DNA of 64,000 nucleotides from NCBI GenBank assembly GCA_014874365.1, contig JACWAH010000026.1, positions 1 through 64,000 of the forward strand. Reading direction: 5' to 3'. Shown here in pieces: positions 1 through 9,546 of the stretch. Each line of letters starts with the position of its first letter. The stretch's first letter is position 1. The translations under genes were made by a program, and so were the position numbers. The notes beneath the pieces are model-generated. The model was given only the letters and a program-made list of their open reading frames with translations. It did not search any database and was not told the origin of the DNA. The stretch is from Thermoplasmatales archaeon. GTDB lineage: Archaea; Thermoplasmatota; Thermoplasmata; Thermoplasmatales; Thermoplasmataceae.

Positions 1-1
1 A

Positions 2-1333
2 ACGCCTGAATTCTACACAATTGCCAGTTCATGGGCTGCACTTATCCCGCTTTCAAATGATCTGGAAAGCCTCGCTCTCTTTGCAGACTACCAGTATGTG
101 AACGGAAGTGACCTGTACATTTACCATTATTACAACACCATACCGTATGACCCGCACAGCATGGTATTTCAGACAGCCATGCCCGATGTCCTCTTGCCAT
201 TTCATCTGAAGCTCTATTTCAATCTGTCATCTCCGAGCCTGGTTCTCCCTTTCATATCTTACGAAAATGACGGTCAGACCCCGGCACAATCACCTTCAAT
301 AACTTATGGTGGAATTATTGGTGGAGGCGGGGGGAACTGTACGGATATGACTCAGGTCATAAACAGTACTTCCTTCTATGGCCCATTGCCAATCTCGCAG
401 GAAATCTTCCCAGTGCATGACAATGGCAGTTCACTACTTAGTGCGTCCTACTTGACTAATTCTAATTCCGTCAAGGAATCCCTTAACTTTACTGCCACGG
501 AGGTCTACAACCAGAAATCTGTGCTTATGTCCAGTTCACCCTCGTTCGGCACAAAAGATCTGCAAATTATGGAAAGTCTTTTTGGTATGTTAGCGGCCCC
601 TCAAAAATATGAAAACGCCAGCATGCTATATATGCAAAACGTCACATGGGCCCTTAGTCTGATCAAAACAACTTACTTTGCCTATACAAGTGGAGCCTGT
701 GGGTATTATGGGTATACGTACAACTTCTATCAGAGGATTGTCGCCATAAAAGGTACACAAAATAATACAGTTGATGTATTTCTCCACGACAAGGCGAATA
801 ATACTAACAACTTCCCTGGATGGAATAAACTGGCCACCCTGCTTGACCTTGGATCCACGTTCATTACAGAAGTGAACGATAACAACCAAAAGAAGATTAC
901 AAACGTAGAGGCCAATATCTCAGGATATAACAATGCAACCCAGGCAGAGCAACAGGCAACAGATAGCTTCGAATCTTATGTGCTCAACGGATTCGAATCA
1001 ACAGCTATTGATGCTGTGCTTGGGCTTATACCATATATCGGAGGATTGATATCGAGCGCATATACCGCATATAGTACAATCCAAAGTTATTATTCTTCCC
1101 TGAAAGTCAACTTTAGTATCGCAAATGCAATAACCTCCATAATGGTCTGGGTTAATTCAAATTTGAACCTCACCAATTTGTGGTTCGTAAATTTTGCGCT
1201 CGCTTATAATAATACTACTGGTTCTAACGTGAACGTTTATGCACTCACCGGAGCAACAAGCACTTTGCAAATAAACGGTAACGCCTATACCTTTACTGCC
1301 CCGGCCGACGTGTATGAGATAGAGAGCACTTAA
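2..1333 (+). CDS. Surface-exposed hypothetical protein, 5' end outside the window
   Basis: The reading frame is open from base 2 with no stop, so the gene starts left of the window; the GTG at 98 is only an internal in-frame candidate. The protein is rich in Asn, Ser, Thr and Tyr with many N-x-S/T sequons, typical of secreted or S-layer-like glycoproteins of Thermoplasmata. A Gly/Ile-rich hydrophobic stretch (LGLIPYIGGLISSAYTAY, encoded near 1020-1075) resembles a stretch in the broken surface protein at 59186 (DVIPGVDFVTIPLTVAEVAL), suggesting a related family. No catalytic motif is visible. The function is unknown; a cell-surface role is inferred from composition only. It ends with TAA at 1331-1333. 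Confidence 0.75.
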   Translation, partial: TPEFYTIASSWAALIPLSNDLESLALFADYQYVNGSDLYIYHYYNTIPYDPHSMVFQTAMPDVLLPFHLKLYFNLSSPSLVLPFISYENDGQTPAQSPSITYGGIIGGGGGNCTDMTQVINSTSFYGPLPISQEIFPVHDNGSSLLSASYLTNSNSVKESLNFTATEVYNQKSVLMSSSPSFGTKDLQIMESLFGMLAAPQKYENASMLYMQNVTWALSLIKTTYFAYTSGACGYYGYTYNFYQRIVAIKGTQNNTVDVFLHDKANNTNNFPGWNKLATLLDLGSTFITEVNDNNQKKITNVEANISGYNNATQAEQQATDSFESYVLNGFESTAIDAVLGLIPYIGGLISSAYTAYSTIQSYYSSLKVNFSIANAITSIMVWVNSNLNLTNLWFVNFALAYNNTTGSNVNVYALTGATSTLQINGNAYTFTAPADVYEIEST

Positions 1334-1639
1334 GTTGCACACCTGTCAGGTGATGGTGTTGCATTCTGACATGAAGATGAAAGGGTAGTAATGTATCGCC
1401 TAGCAGTTTCAATCCTCATGAGAAGGGTAGCTGTGAGTCCCTACTACCACAGCTCTTCCTCATACAGACCTCCGGCCAGGCTGTGGTTAAAACAGGAGGA
1501 CAGGCTCTGGCAGAACCGACTTTTCATGGGAAACTACTATGATCAGCCCTTATGCGATTTGTTAAAATATGAGTGGAACGACAGTTCGGGACTGTGATAA
1601 GCTGCATCCTTAGAATTCCCAGCTTGAAACTGGTTCCTA
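1334..1639. other. Intergenic stretch without a supported gene
   Basis: About 300 bases between the surface protein and the HIT gene. A 68-codon open frame (1391-1597, plus) has no recognisable motif and no convincing start signal. The stretch holds an inverted repeat, agctgtg near 1428 and cacagct near 1447, which could form a small hairpin. No RNA gene was recognised. Confidence 0.4.
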
Positions 1640-2110
1640 TCAAACTTCCTGGATACCCTCTATGCTCTCCTTGATTCTTACGGAAATTTCCTTCATTTCC
1701 TCTGGATTGAAGCTCTTTCTGTCCCATGAAATTCTCTCTTTTCGTATGTCGAATCTCGGTATCATGTGCAGATGGTAATGCATTATCCTCTGATTAGCAC
1801 AAGCTCCGTTATTCTGGCTGATATTTAATCCATCGGCACCTGTGGCCTTGATCAGTACTGGTGCAATCAGCCTGGCCGCTTCAGAAATTCTTCTATAATA
1901 TTCAGGGTCTATATCGAAAATATTCTCGAAGTGAAACCTAGGGATGATGAGAAGGTGGCCAAGCTCCACGGGCGCGTGATCCAGGAATATTGCTATGTAA
2001 TCGTCCTCATAAACAAAATATCCCGCTCTGTGGGTGAGTATGTTATCGCAAAATTCGCAACCTTTCTTTAGGTATTGTTCCGTTGCTCTTCTTGATTGCC
2101 TGTTTATCAT
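1640..2110 (-). CDS. HIT family nucleotide hydrolase/transferase
   Basis: A 156-residue protein of the histidine triad superfamily. The signature H-x-H-x-H is present as HYHLHMIPRF (His111, 113, 115); family members act on the alpha-phosphate of nucleotides (AMP-lysine or Ap4A-like substrates) in the cytosol. The upstream block GHLLIIPRFHFENI is the usual first HIT strand-helix. An N-terminal CxxC (Cys18, Cys21) followed by His27 fits the zinc site seen in many HIT proteins. It starts at ATG 2110 and stands alone on the minus strand. The exact substrate cannot be told from sequence. Confidence 0.93.
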   Translation of the reverse strand: MINRQSRRATEQYLKKGCEFCDNILTHRAGYFVYEDDYIAIFLDHAPVELGHLLIIPRFHFENIFDIDPEYYRRISEAARLIAPVLIKATGADGLNISQNNGACANQRIMHYHLHMIPRFDIRKERISWDRKSFNPEEMKEISVRIKESIEGIQEV

Positions 2111-2687
2111 CAGTCTTAACTCGATGTTTCTTATCGTGTTCTTCTCTATTTCTGGTGCTACCTTTATGATATCGGCTAGAGTGTGTTTATTCTTAATTGC
2201 CTTACCGAATCATAAGCTGATCTTACTTGTGTAATATGCGACACTATTTTACTGTAGTGAATTCCTATAAACAAAACTTAGAAAGGAAAAAGAAACTGTA
2301 CAAAAGAATACCTTTTCACTATATACAAATCCTGAAAGTTGGTTTTTCCCGGATTTCCCATTGATCACCCAAAAAATATCCTTTTCATATATTCCGTAAC
2401 TTCCACAACCCTTGGAAAGCTGGCGTTCCCTGATATCCGATCCACTGGAACCTACACAAAAGTCCAATGAATCATATCTATAAGGGTACCAATTTGTGAA
2501 TTCCACGTTTCCCTGAATGTTGTTCTTCACCTGATAAAATTACTTTACCCAACCAGAATAAGTGCTAATTTCTCAGGCCACATCTCTGCATGCAATTGCA
2601 ATCCAATTATTCGCTTAAGGTTGGTTCCTTGAGTATATTTCAAATTTCACCAAAAAATTTACGAGTTAGACCCTATTCTGTTTTATC
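2111..2687. other. 577-base intergenic stretch, no supported gene
   Basis: Lies between the divergent HIT and M13 peptidase genes and should hold both promoters. A 93-codon frame on the minus strand (2249-2530) has no recognisable domain, a Ser/Phe-rich composition and no start signal, so it is not called. No RNA gene, repeat or mobile element was recognised. Confidence 0.4.
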
Positions 2688-4700
2688 ATGCCACAGGAAG
2701 ATAGAAGTCGTTCCAGTCAAGCTGATTTGGTCCGCAAAGTTCCGGAAGTACCTGCGTTTTCCATAAAATACATGGATTTGCAATCATCTCCTGAAGATGA
2801 TTTTTATTCATACTCCGTGGGAAACTGGCTCAGGAATCACCCTGTACCAGCTGATAAAGCTGCATGGGGAGCGTTCGATGAGCTTCTTGAACGAAATAAT
2901 TACCTTCTTAGGGAAATACTTGAGAACTGTGCTTCCAATGAAACTAAAGAAGATACAGGATCACAGATGCTGGGCAGATTTTACGAGTCTGCGATGAACA
3001 CTGACATCATTGAAAATCTCAAATTTGGCCCAATTGCCAAGTTTATGGAAAAGATCGATAAAATCAGCACGGCTGAAGAACTTATTGTCACAGTTTCAGG
3101 GCTCCATTCAACTGGAATTCCTGCTCTATTTCACCCCTATTCTGATTCGGACAAGAAGAATAGTTCGATTTATGCCATGTATCTTGATCAGGGTGGGTTA
3201 TCGCTTCCAGACAGGGAGTACTACCTGTCCGAGAACTTCAAGATCATCAGGGAACAGTACGTACAACACCTGAAGAAAATGTTCATGTTTTTTGGCGCCA
3301 GCGAAATAGACGCACAATCATACTCAAAAATAATTATATCGCTGGAGACCGAAATTGCAAAATTCAACAGATCCCAGGCCGATCTCAGGGATGCTGAGAA
3401 AAATTACAACAGGGTAGAAATGGCAGAAATTGCCAAAAGATTTCCGGATTTACATCTCAAAGAATACTTTGGCAGTGTCGGTTTATCCGAAGTTGGATAT
3501 GTAGTGATTGGACAACCTGAGTTCTTTGAATCCCTCCAAAAACTGCTTCTGGATAGGCCCATAGAAGAATGGAAAGTCTATCTGCGCTGGGCTGTTCTGA
3601 ATTCGTCAGCACCATTCCTTCATTCGGCAGTTGAACAGGAACACTTTGATTTCTACAATAAGAAGCTGTTGGGACAGCAGGAGCCGGAACCTCGATGGAA
3701 GCTTGCGATTAGTGCGATTGATGGAAGCGTTGGAGAGGCCCTGGGTGAATTATACGTAAAAAAGTACTTTGGAGAAGAAGCAAAAAAACGCATGGCCGAA
3801 ATGATTAAGGACATCAGCGAAGTATTCAGGGAGAAATTGAAAAAACTTGCATGGATGAGTGAAGATACCAGGGAGCTTGCATTGAAGAAGTTCAACCGTT
3901 TTAGGACAAAAATAGGGCATCCGGAAAAATTCAGGGATTATTCTTCCATTGTTGTGAAAGAGGATGATTACCTGGGCAACCTGCTGAGATCAGCTGAGTT
4001 TGAATTTAATCGCCAGATCGCAAGGGTCGGCCGCCCGATTGACAGGAATGAATGGTACATGTCCCCTCCTACCGTCAACGCGTACTTTTCACCAACGGAC
4101 AATGAAATAGTATTTCCTGCAGGGATACTGCAGCCTCCATTCTTCGACGTGTCCATGGACGATGCTGTAAATTACGGGGCCATAGGCGGTGTTATTTCAC
4201 ATGAGATAACTCATGGATATGACGACCAGGGAAGGAAGTTTGATGCTGATGGAAATCTCAACGACTGGTGGAACCGGAGTGACGGTGAAGAGTTCAATAG
4301 CAGGGCCAAGAAAGTAGTCGACCTGTTCAGTTCGATCGAAGTATTACCGGGCATACACATCAATGGGCAGTTGACCCTTGGTGAGAATATAGCGGACTTT
4401 GGAGGAGTGAGTTGTGCTTACGAAGCCCTTCAGCGTAAGTTGGAGAGAAACCCTGAGTTGCGCACAGATATTGATGGCCTATCCCCAGAACAGAGATTTT
4501 TCATTTCCTGGGCGCAGGTGTGGAGGCAGAACATACGTGATCCGGAACTCAAACGAAGGATTACCATTGATCCGCATGCTCCCGATAGATACAGGGCGCT
4601 GCTGCCTGCGCAGAATCATCCAGGGTTTGATCTGGCATTCCGACAACGTGCTACTAAAAATGGCAGAGAGAAGGAAACTGAGAAAATTTCCATATGGTGA
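2688..4700 (+). CDS. M13 family zinc metallopeptidase (neprilysin/PepO type)
   Basis: 670 residues, the usual size for a soluble prokaryotic M13 peptidase. The zinc motif is HEITH (residues 505-509, within ISHEITHGYDDQG), and the third ligand block is GENIADFGG with Glu566 and Asp570, both diagnostic. The N-terminal M13 region (FYSYSVGNWLRNHPVP) and the NAYFSP and NEIVFPAGILQ blocks before the zinc site are present. There is no signal peptide or membrane anchor, so it is probably cytosolic and cleaves oligopeptides. The C-terminus departs from the usual Cys-x-x-Trp ending but still ends in Trp. ATG 2688 is the first in-frame start close to the conserved N-terminus. It is followed by a convergent ArsR gene. 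Confidence 0.95.
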   Translation: MPQEDRSRSSQADLVRKVPEVPAFSIKYMDLQSSPEDDFYSYSVGNWLRNHPVPADKAAWGAFDELLERNNYLLREILENCASNETKEDTGSQMLGRFYESAMNTDIIENLKFGPIAKFMEKIDKISTAEELIVTVSGLHSTGIPALFHPYSDSDKKNSSIYAMYLDQGGLSLPDREYYLSENFKIIREQYVQHLKKMFMFFGASEIDAQSYSKIIISLETEIAKFNRSQADLRDAEKNYNRVEMAEIAKRFPDLHLKEYFGSVGLSEVGYVVIGQPEFFESLQKLLLDRPIEEWKVYLRWAVLNSSAPFLHSAVEQEHFDFYNKKLLGQQEPEPRWKLAISAIDGSVGEALGELYVKKYFGEEAKKRMAEMIKDISEVFREKLKKLAWMSEDTRELALKKFNRFRTKIGHPEKFRDYSSIVVKEDDYLGNLLRSAEFEFNRQIARVGRPIDRNEWYMSPPTVNAYFSPTDNEIVFPAGILQPPFFDVSMDDAVNYGAIGGVISHEITHGYDDQGRKFDADGNLNDWWNRSDGEEFNSRAKKVVDLFSSIEVLPGIHINGQLTLGENIADFGGVSCAYEALQRKLERNPELRTDIDGLSPEQRFFISWAQVWRQNIRDPELKRRITIDPHAPDRYRALLPAQNHPGFDLAFRQRATKNGREKETEKISIW

Positions 4701-4777
4701 GCCTGGGATTTCTGTTCACACACACATAACAAACTTTTCCTTAAAGTACTCAGTCTCAGATATCCAAAAACCCGTTT

Positions 4778-5056
4778 TCATTCTGTTGATTGGGAAATTA
4801 TCGGCAGTCTTGTCAGGAGAGCACGATAATCTTCATTTATTGAATAGAATGCGTATCTCCAGTGCTCCCTCTTCTTAAGTATGCCAGCAAAGTAGAGTTT
4901 CCTGAGATACGTTGTTACCAGAGGTTGAGACATGTTCAGTGCAGGTACAAGTTCACAGGCACAGGCCTCACCGTATTTTAAGATTGCACTAACAATAGCT
5001 ATGGATGTTTTGTTAGCTAGAGCTCTTAGAATCCTTTCGGTTTTGTCAAATCGCAT
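4778..5056 (-). CDS. ArsR-type winged-helix transcriptional regulator
   Basis: 92 residues forming a single winged helix-turn-helix. The order is helix RILRALANKTSIAIVSAIL, recognition region ACELVPALNMSQPLVTTYLRKL, then the wing GILKKREHWRYAFYSI, as in ArsR/SmtB repressors. Two cysteines (GEACACEL) sit at the start of the alpha3 region, where ArsR-type metal sensors often place thiolate ligands, so a metal or redox input is possible but not shown. It lies on the same strand and downstream of the TauE/SafE gene (145-base gap) and may be transcribed with it or separately. Confidence 0.88.
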   Translation of the reverse strand: MRFDKTERILRALANKTSIAIVSAILKYGEACACELVPALNMSQPLVTTYLRKLYFAGILKKREHWRYAFYSINEDYRALLTRLPIISQSTE

Positions 5057-5201
5057 TACGTCTATCCTCTCAATCTTCTTTATTTCGCATGAGTCCTCTA
5101 TGCCAGTAATTACGTACCCCCCTCCATTTTTTTATTCTCGCGTTCGACTAATTTACCAATTCCGTTCGTATATTCCACTTTTTGCATTTGAGTTTAACCG
5201 C

Positions 5202-5957
5202 CTATATCAACAATGAATAAACCAGCTTCAGTGCGACCACTGCAATTATTACAATAATTATGTATTTTATTGTGCTGGACTTAAATCTGTTAACGAGGAA
5301 GGAAGCGGTTCCGCCACCTAATATGCCTCCTGCCAACACGATGATCCACAGTGTGTAATCTACACCATGCAGTATGCTCAGATAAGAAATGAATCCACTG
5401 GCAGAGCTGAAAAGGGCAACATAACCAGATGTACCGGAGACTTTCTTGTAATCAGTTTCCAGGTAGGTCAGTACAGGCAAGATGATCATTCCTCCACCCA
5501 CCCCAAGTAATCCACCCATGAATCCTGCTATTCCTCCTACAATCACTCCCAGATAGATCGCCTTTTTCTGGAAAATCATGTTCCTGTTTCCAGAATGCCT
5601 GGAAGTCAGAAGATTGAACAGGGTGTAAAGAAGAAATATTACAAATATTATCAGTAGAATATTCCTTGGAACATGCATGCCAAGTATGGCTCCTATCGGT
5701 GCCATTATCACTGCCGGGATCATGAAAATTGTACCTGTTCTCCAGTCTATGTGCTTGTTCTTCCAGTTATTTACGGTTGCCGTGGAAAGCGAGAATACGT
5801 TAAGGAGCAGGCCAGCGGCAGCGGCAATGGAAAATGAAATCCCTACGGAATAATACACTGGAATGAGAGTATTTGCGGCTCCCAGGCCTGCCATTGCGAA
5901 GACAGATGAAAAGACCCAGGTTACGAAAAGAATTAAAATGCTGAACCCTGAATTCAT
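5202..5957 (-). CDS. TauE/SafE family membrane permease
   Basis: 251 residues made of about eight hydrophobic segments. The two internally repeated Gly-rich blocks of the family are present: FAMAGLGAANTLIPVYYSVG in the first half and GFMGGLLGVGGGMIILPVLT in the second. Members export sulfite, sulfoacetate or other organosulfonates across the cytoplasmic membrane. The substrate here is unknown. It starts at ATG 5957, just downstream of the FmdE-like gene on the same strand (35-base gap). Confidence 0.93.
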   Translation of the reverse strand: MNSGFSILILFVTWVFSSVFAMAGLGAANTLIPVYYSVGISFSIAAAAGLLLNVFSLSTATVNNWKNKHIDWRTGTIFMIPAVIMAPIGAILGMHVPRNILLIIFVIFLLYTLFNLLTSRHSGNRNMIFQKKAIYLGVIVGGIAGFMGGLLGVGGGMIILPVLTYLETDYKKVSGTSGYVALFSSASGFISYLSILHGVDYTLWIIVLAGGILGGGTASFLVNRFKSSTIKYIIIVIIAVVALKLVYSLLI

Positions 5958-5992
5958 GTCACCTAGGTCCTCAAACCTTTAAAGCAACTAGG

Positions 5993-6622
5993 TTAAACCG
6001 AATTCCTGGGTATACCGTAATAATCAGGTTTGCAGATCAATTTATCATTTGAGACTTTAAGATCAGGCTCGTAGACGTATTCACTGCACTCAGAGCATTT
6101 TTTCCTTACACCGCTCTGCCTGACTGGCTTGAAGTGAAATCCCTGTATTATTTCATGCCGAAACATTTCTTTATATTCCAGTTTCAGCAGCCAATCGCTC
6201 AACAACTGGTCAACGACTCTCCCTGGAATATCTGAAGGCTCCTTTCCTGCCTTCCTTTGCTGGAAGAATTCTGCACCCTTTACCAATAAAGCATCAAGGA
6301 ATTCATTTGAAAGGCTGACCCTTACTGCATCCTTGCCAGGCCTGTATAACAGCATGGAAAGTTTGCCATAACCAAGAAGAGTCATCAGCCCCTTCCCGTA
6401 CGTGCAACCGGTAGATGCCTGTATTCCATCATTGAAGCAGCCATTGGAATCCTTTTGACTCATTTCGGAAAAGGCGTAAGTCTGGTGGTTCATTTCTTTG
6501 TCTATTTCAAGCAGTTCGAGTGCGTATTGACCAGCCAGAAATCCGATTGGCATAAATGGGCACCTGTGACCATGGAATTCAAACGCCCATTGAGGAATTT
6601 CATGATATTTTGTCCCTTCCAT
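5993..6622 (-). CDS. FmdE-domain protein with C-terminal zinc ribbon
   Basis: 209 residues. The N-terminal half is an FmdE/FwdE domain: FHGHRCPFMPIGFLAG carries the conserved His-Cys, and DGIQASTGCTYGKG carries the second conserved Cys. The C-terminal part holds CSEC and a later Cys (LICKPDYYG), a small zinc ribbon-like tail. Stand-alone FmdE proteins occur in many organisms that lack methanogenesis, and no other formylmethanofuran dehydrogenase subunit is in this window, so a role with molybdopterin or another metal cofactor is only inferred. It lies upstream of the TauE/SafE permease on the same strand, so the two may form an operon. Confidence 0.88.
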   Translation of the reverse strand: MEGTKYHEIPQWAFEFHGHRCPFMPIGFLAGQYALELLEIDKEMNHQTYAFSEMSQKDSNGCFNDGIQASTGCTYGKGLMTLLGYGKLSMLLYRPGKDAVRVSLSNEFLDALLVKGAEFFQQRKAGKEPSDIPGRVVDQLLSDWLLKLEYKEMFRHEIIQGFHFKPVRQSGVRKKCSECSEYVYEPDLKVSNDKLICKPDYYGIPRNSV

Positions 6623-6896
6623 TTATAACACTGCTGGGAGGATTGTATCGTTACATAATAACATACTGATATGACTATGTCATTATAATTTCTGTTAACA
6701 GAAAACCGCTCTTTAACGATAACAATTCAGTGCCCCAGGGAAAAATGCACGGACAGAATAAGCTGTTCAACCATTCATGTCCACAGTTTGCCTGGAATAG
6801 AACCACACAATTGGGTGTGGAATACGCTATTCTCACTTCGGGATCAGTAAGGTCAAAAAACCGCATTCCGTACTATACAGTTTATAAGAGAATGCG

Positions 6897-7871
6897 ATGA
6901 AGGAATTAGTGCCTGGCAATCTAAAATCACAAAGGATCAAACCCTTTCCATATTTGTCGTTCGCCAGGGAAGAGTGGAGATCTCTCAGGAATAACACCCC
7001 TCTCACGCTGACTTCGAAGGACCTGGAAGAGATAAAAGGTATCAACGAAAGAATCTCGCTCCTGGAGGTTGAGGAGATTTTTCTGCCTCTTTCAAGGCTC
7101 ATAAATATTTACTACAGGTCTGCAAGAGAGCTCTATGCCTCCAGAAAAGAGTTCCTTGGCACAGTTCATGAAAAGATTCCATTCATAATAGGAATTGCGG
7201 GAAGTGTAGCTGTTGGAAAAAGCACAATTGCCAGACTGCTGAAAACCTTGATCTCTGCCTGGCCGGAATCACCAAAAGTTGACCTGATTCCGACGGACGG
7301 ATTCATCTATCCCAACAGGATTCTTGAAGAAAGGAACTTGATGAATAGGAAGGGATTCCCGGAAAGCTACAATCTGCACGAGCTTATCCGTTTTCTTTTC
7401 GCCTTAAAATCCGGGTCCAAGGGGATTAAAGTGCCGGTGTATTCCCATCTCAAATACGACATAGTGCCTGGTGAGTTTCATGAAATTGCCGACCCTGATA
7501 TCCTGCTTCTTGAGGGGCTGAACGTTCTCCAGACCAAGTCCTCAAGCAGCAAGAACGAACCTGAATTCTTTGTTTCTGATTTCTTCGATTTCTCAATTTA
7601 TATAGATGCCCTTGAAGCGGACATTAAGAGGTGGTACATTGAGAGATTCAAGGTGCTGATGAAAACTGCTTTTCGGGATAAAGAATCCTATTTTCACAAG
7701 TATTCATATCTCTCGGAAAACCAGGCTGTAGAAATTGCGGGCCGAATATGGGATGAGATTAATGCAGTAAACTTAGTGGAGAATATTGAGCCGACAAAGA
7801 ATCATGCCCATTTAATCCTGGAAAAATTGCATGACCATTCGTTAGGCAAAGTCTACATGAGAAAGATATAA
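6897..7871 (+). CDS. coaA: Type I (bacterial-type) pantothenate kinase
   Basis: 324 residues, the length of bacterial CoaA. The P-loop is GSVAVGKST at about residues 102-110 in the context PFIIGIAGSVAVGKSTIARLL; the next blocks VDLIPTDGFIYPN, MNRKGFPESYNLHEL and YSHLKYDIVPGE match CoaA substrate-binding regions. It phosphorylates pantothenate, the first step of CoA synthesis. Most archaea use pantoate kinase instead; a type I homologue that is insensitive to CoA feedback has been characterised in Picrophilus torridus, so this gene supports a Thermoplasmatales origin. ATG 6897 precedes the conserved N-terminus. coaBC lies about 2 kb downstream on the same strand. Confidence 0.95.
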   Translation: MKELVPGNLKSQRIKPFPYLSFAREEWRSLRNNTPLTLTSKDLEEIKGINERISLLEVEEIFLPLSRLINIYYRSARELYASRKEFLGTVHEKIPFIIGIAGSVAVGKSTIARLLKTLISAWPESPKVDLIPTDGFIYPNRILEERNLMNRKGFPESYNLHELIRFLFALKSGSKGIKVPVYSHLKYDIVPGEFHEIADPDILLLEGLNVLQTKSSSSKNEPEFFVSDFFDFSIYIDALEADIKRWYIERFKVLMKTAFRDKESYFHKYSYLSENQAVEIAGRIWDEINAVNLVENIEPTKNHAHLILEKLHDHSLGKVYMRKI

Positions 7872-7957
7872 CTGAAAAAAGCCCTAAAAATGTTAAGTAC
7901 GGGAATTAATGAAAGTTGTTGGCATGTAAATCCGCATACCAACACCATTCAAAGAAA

Positions 7958-9283
7958 TTATTGATTTATGGCGTCCCTCTGTTCCTTTCCAATATCTTTG
8001 ATAAGGATCAGCCCGAAAATCATTACTAAGCCGGCAACGTAGAGATCTATTGTCCACGCGAGCTTCAAGTCCATGAATTTTGCCTCAAACAATAGGATTA
8101 CTATGGCCAGACCTCCAATTACTGCACCACTGTTATAAGACACACCTACGGCAGTTGTTCTATATTTCTTGCTGAAATTCTCGCTGAGAAAAGCTGGCAG
8201 TAGAGAAAATATCATTGCCTCGAAGAATGCCTGTATTGAAAATACGGCAGTGAAATCAATGAAGTTTGCCGAAAATCCCGAATATATGTAGATAGCGCTA
8301 GGCACGACGAATATGATTGCGAACATGAGCATCAAGTTCCTCCTGCTGGGGTAGTTGGAAAAAAGGATCCCGCCAGTCCAAACTCCCAGAAGGGAGACAA
8401 AATTGATGATCAATAGCGCATAGAGAGAATTGTTGCCTGGCATGGAAAGGGATCCACCGTTAGAAACCAGTACAGGATAGAACGAAAAAGTGGCAGTGTT
8501 AATGAAGAGCAAACCAGACATAACCATGATCATTGGAAGCATGGAACTGTAAGACTTTGTGACCATCTCCAATGCAGGAGATTTAACAGTCTCCTTCTTT
8601 TCCAGCATCTCTTCAAATACAGGCGATTCGTGAGATATTCTCCTTATTACAAGTGTAAAGATGCCCGGAATTAGTGCAAAGATGAACAGGTACCTCCATC
8701 CATAGGCAACGAAGTTTCCAGCACCGAGAACATTTGTGAGCGCAAGATCAACCAGGATGACAATAAAATATCCTGTCCCAAATCCACTCTGGACAAAAGC
8801 GCCAACTATGTTTCTCTTCTCCCTGCCTACGCTTTCCATTGCAAGGGAAGCACCTCCACCGTATTCAGCGCCTGCGAAAAGCCCAGCAAGACTTACAAGG
8901 ACGAACACCAGTATTGGGGCTAAAATACCTGCAGTTGCATAGCTAGGTACAAGTCCGATCAATGCAGTGAAAAGAGTAAATCCCACTATTGACCATGTAA
9001 GCAGTGACTTTCTCCCAATCTTGTCTCCAATGTAATTGCCCAGAATTGTGGAACCTGCAACCCTGGCCGTAGCACCAAATGCAACACCGCCAGCTGTTAG
9101 TACCAATGCCCATGTTGCAAGGTAAGAAGGAAATATAATATTGGCCAGCGTATATATAACCACAAGGTAAGCAATGGTAGAGTAGCCGTCAAGGAGCCAT
9201 CCTCCCCAAGCCGCAAATATCTGTTTTCGTACATTCCAACCTGATTTGAACGTGTCCACATTTTCTGTACCAGAATTCTCCAT
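7958..9283 (-). CDS. MFS transporter (metabolite:H+ symporter type)
   Basis: 441 residues with about twelve hydrophobic segments and a short acidic N-terminus. The first segment begins AAWGGWLLDGYSTIAYLVV, with the acidic residue in TM1 typical of the metabolite:H+ symporter and sugar-porter families, and the loop after TM2-3 holds GNYIGDKIGRKSLL, the G-x-x-x-D-x-x-G-R-K MFS motif. The FAGAEYGGGASLAMESVG block matches the TM5 region of organic acid and sugar symporters. The substrate is unknown. It is convergent with coaA. Confidence 0.92.
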   Translation of the reverse strand: MENSGTENVDTFKSGWNVRKQIFAAWGGWLLDGYSTIAYLVVIYTLANIIFPSYLATWALVLTAGGVAFGATARVAGSTILGNYIGDKIGRKSLLTWSIVGFTLFTALIGLVPSYATAGILAPILVFVLVSLAGLFAGAEYGGGASLAMESVGREKRNIVGAFVQSGFGTGYFIVILVDLALTNVLGAGNFVAYGWRYLFIFALIPGIFTLVIRRISHESPVFEEMLEKKETVKSPALEMVTKSYSSMLPMIMVMSGLLFINTATFSFYPVLVSNGGSLSMPGNNSLYALLIINFVSLLGVWTGGILFSNYPSRRNLMLMFAIIFVVPSAIYIYSGFSANFIDFTAVFSIQAFFEAMIFSLLPAFLSENFSKKYRTTAVGVSYNSGAVIGGLAIVILLFEAKFMDLKLAWTIDLYVAGLVMIFGLILIKDIGKEQRDAINQ

Positions 9284-9478
9284 TTTTAATCACCATATCT
9301 ATATTGGAGGCCTACCATACTTGGTCAGGCTTTAATGAAAATAACCAGATTACAAGTTCGACAGCCACTATGCATTAATATTACTTACTATGATAATCAA
9401 ATGCCTCCAATTTATTTAATCCGGGTACGAGTACTCAGCATTATCCTATTCTTCAGGTCAATTATTTAATATAAGTTA

Positions 9479-9492
9479 TCGACAATTGTCGA
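9479..9492. promoter_or_regulatory. Perfect 14-bp palindrome, candidate operator
   Basis: tcgacaattgtcga is a perfect palindrome at 9479-9492, about 55 bases before the 34-residue mini-protein gene and about 200 bases before the start of the divergent MFS gene. AT-rich TATA-like sequences surround it (tttaatataag at 9467-9477). A dimeric repressor site is inferred from symmetry and position only. Confidence 0.45.
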
Positions 9493-9546
9493 CTTGAAAG
9501 ATAGCTAAATTTATTAGTCATGAATATTTGTTAATGCTGGAGCAAA

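Noticed and set aside
2249-2530. 93-codon minus-strand frame in the HIT-M13 gap
   Set aside because: No motif, unusual composition and no start signal; it may be chance.
6675-6866. 63-codon minus-strand frame with several Cys between the FmdE-like and coaA genes
   Set aside because: Cys spacing is irregular, there is no ribosome site or family match, and it lies in the shared promoter region.
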